Source: Nitrospirota bacterium
GTDB lineage: Bacteria > Nitrospirota > Nitrospiria > Nitrospirales > Nitrospiraceae
Direction: 5' to 3'
Length of the DNA: 64,000 bases
Assembly: GCA_004296885.1 (NCBI GenBank)
Contig: SCVN01000003.1
Span: 124,001 to 188,000 of the forward strand
Shown here: piece by piece, positions 63,620 to 64,000 of the stretch
How the letters are laid out: every line of letters begins with the position of its first letter
Position numbering within the stretch: position 1 is the stretch's first letter
Notes under the pieces: model-generated
What the model saw: only the letters and a program-made list of their open reading frames with translations
Told to the model about the DNA's origin: nothing
Database searches by the model: none
Position numbers and translations under genes: made by a program

Positions 63620-64000
63620 TCAGCTCGGTTTGCCGATCAGTGCGGCATCGATCAGTTCGCAGAGGACATGGCCGAGCGTGATGTGGCTTTCCTGAATGCG
63701 CGCGGTCACGGTCGAGGGAACGATGAAGGCATGGTCCACGATTCCCGCCAGCTTGCCGCCCTTGCCGCCGGTCCAGCCGATGGTGACCAATCCACACTCG
63801 CGCGCGGCCGCGACGGCCTTCAGCACGTTGGGAGAGTTGCCGCTGGTGCTGATCGCGATGGCGACGTCGCCCTTGCGCCCATGGGCGCGGACCTGCCGGG
63901 CAAAAATTTCGTCATAGCCGTAGTCGTTGCCGATACAGGTGACGGCCGCCATGTCCGTCGCCAGGGCCATAGCGGGGTAGGGGGATCGATCCCGGTGGTA
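63620..64000 (-). CDS. gmhA: Sedoheptulose-7-phosphate isomerase, 3' part (cut by window end)
   Basis: The frame is open to the window edge at 64000, so the N-terminus lies beyond. The visible part has ALATDMAAVTCIGNDYGYDE, IAISTSGNSPNVLKAV (SIS phosphosugar-binding loop), QESHITLGHVLCELIDAAL (catalytic Glu/His helix). GmhA makes D-glycero-D-manno-heptose 7-phosphate, the first step of the pathway served by rfaE2 and hldD. ATG at 63970 is internal. Confidence 0.9.
   Translation of the reverse strand, partial: YHRDRSPYPAMALATDMAAVTCIGNDYGYDEIFARQVRAHGRKGDVAIAISTSGNSPNVLKAVAAARECGLVTIGWTGGKGGKLAGIVDHAFIVPSTVTARIQESHITLGHVLCELIDAALIGKPS

Overview
The window is GC-rich bacterial chromosome, most consistent with a Nitrospira-like member of Nitrospirota. 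That placement is an inference from hopanoid genes (hpnJ, hpnI), LPS-heptose genes, dnaA-dnaN-gyrB-gyrA synteny and the style of the intergenic repeats; no rRNA or marker search was possible. About 60 protein genes are supported, including three small ones (49, 57 and 58 aa) that length cut-offs usually miss.

Layout. 1-2.1 kb: end of a SpoIIAA-like gene, a mazEF-type toxin-antitoxin pair and an AbiU2/HEPN-like protein of lower GC. 2.4-11.4 kb: replication core (DciA-like DUF721 protein on +; gyrA, gyrB, dnaN, dnaA on -). 11.4-14.1 kb: two origin candidates with DnaA-box-like sites, a three-gene DsrE/TusBCD-like sulfur-relay cluster, and hisS. 14.3-19.6 kb: a double-domain ThyX-like protein, a DUF2231 membrane protein, a TPR protein and an ankyrin-caspase lipoprotein. 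19.9-29.0 kb: hopanoid head-group genes (hpnJ, hpnI) with a small transporter, a DegT aminotransferase, an FAD oxidoreductase, an outer-membrane barrel and two lipoproteins. 29.4-40.5 kb: accessory stretch with small lipoproteins, a 3' fragment of a tRNA-Thr gene, secreted S74-chaperone and tail-collar proteins, HDOD, pyrophosphatase, a flavodoxin-fold reductase, and the two-gene DUF5131/TcmP 'three-Cys-motif' system. 40.9-43.0 kb: ECF sigma, anti-sigma-like and Spy/CpxP-like proteins (envelope or metal stress). 43.2-55.8 kb: housekeeping genes (murJ, ogt-type, dtd, asparaginase-like, VOC, mtgA, engB, two PpiC foldases, mfd, rfaE2). 55.9-64 kb: two small proteins, two hybrid histidine kinases, dinB, a SprT-like protein, hldD and gmhA (cut by the window edge).

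The most unusual feature is not a gene. At least thirteen intergenic gaps are filled with locus-specific vocabularies of short 6-12 nt words, repeated imperfectly in both orientations. A few word classes recur at distant loci, and some elements spill into ORF ends. A second, modular repeat family carries a hairpin whose stem shows compensatory changes between copies. The best candidate for an uncharacterised protein system is the DUF5131/TcmP pair. Three enzyme-like proteins look catalytically altered or need checking: the asparaginase homologue lacks the nucleophile segment, the ThyX-like protein lacks the canonical motif serine, and one kinase gene appears frameshifted at its start.
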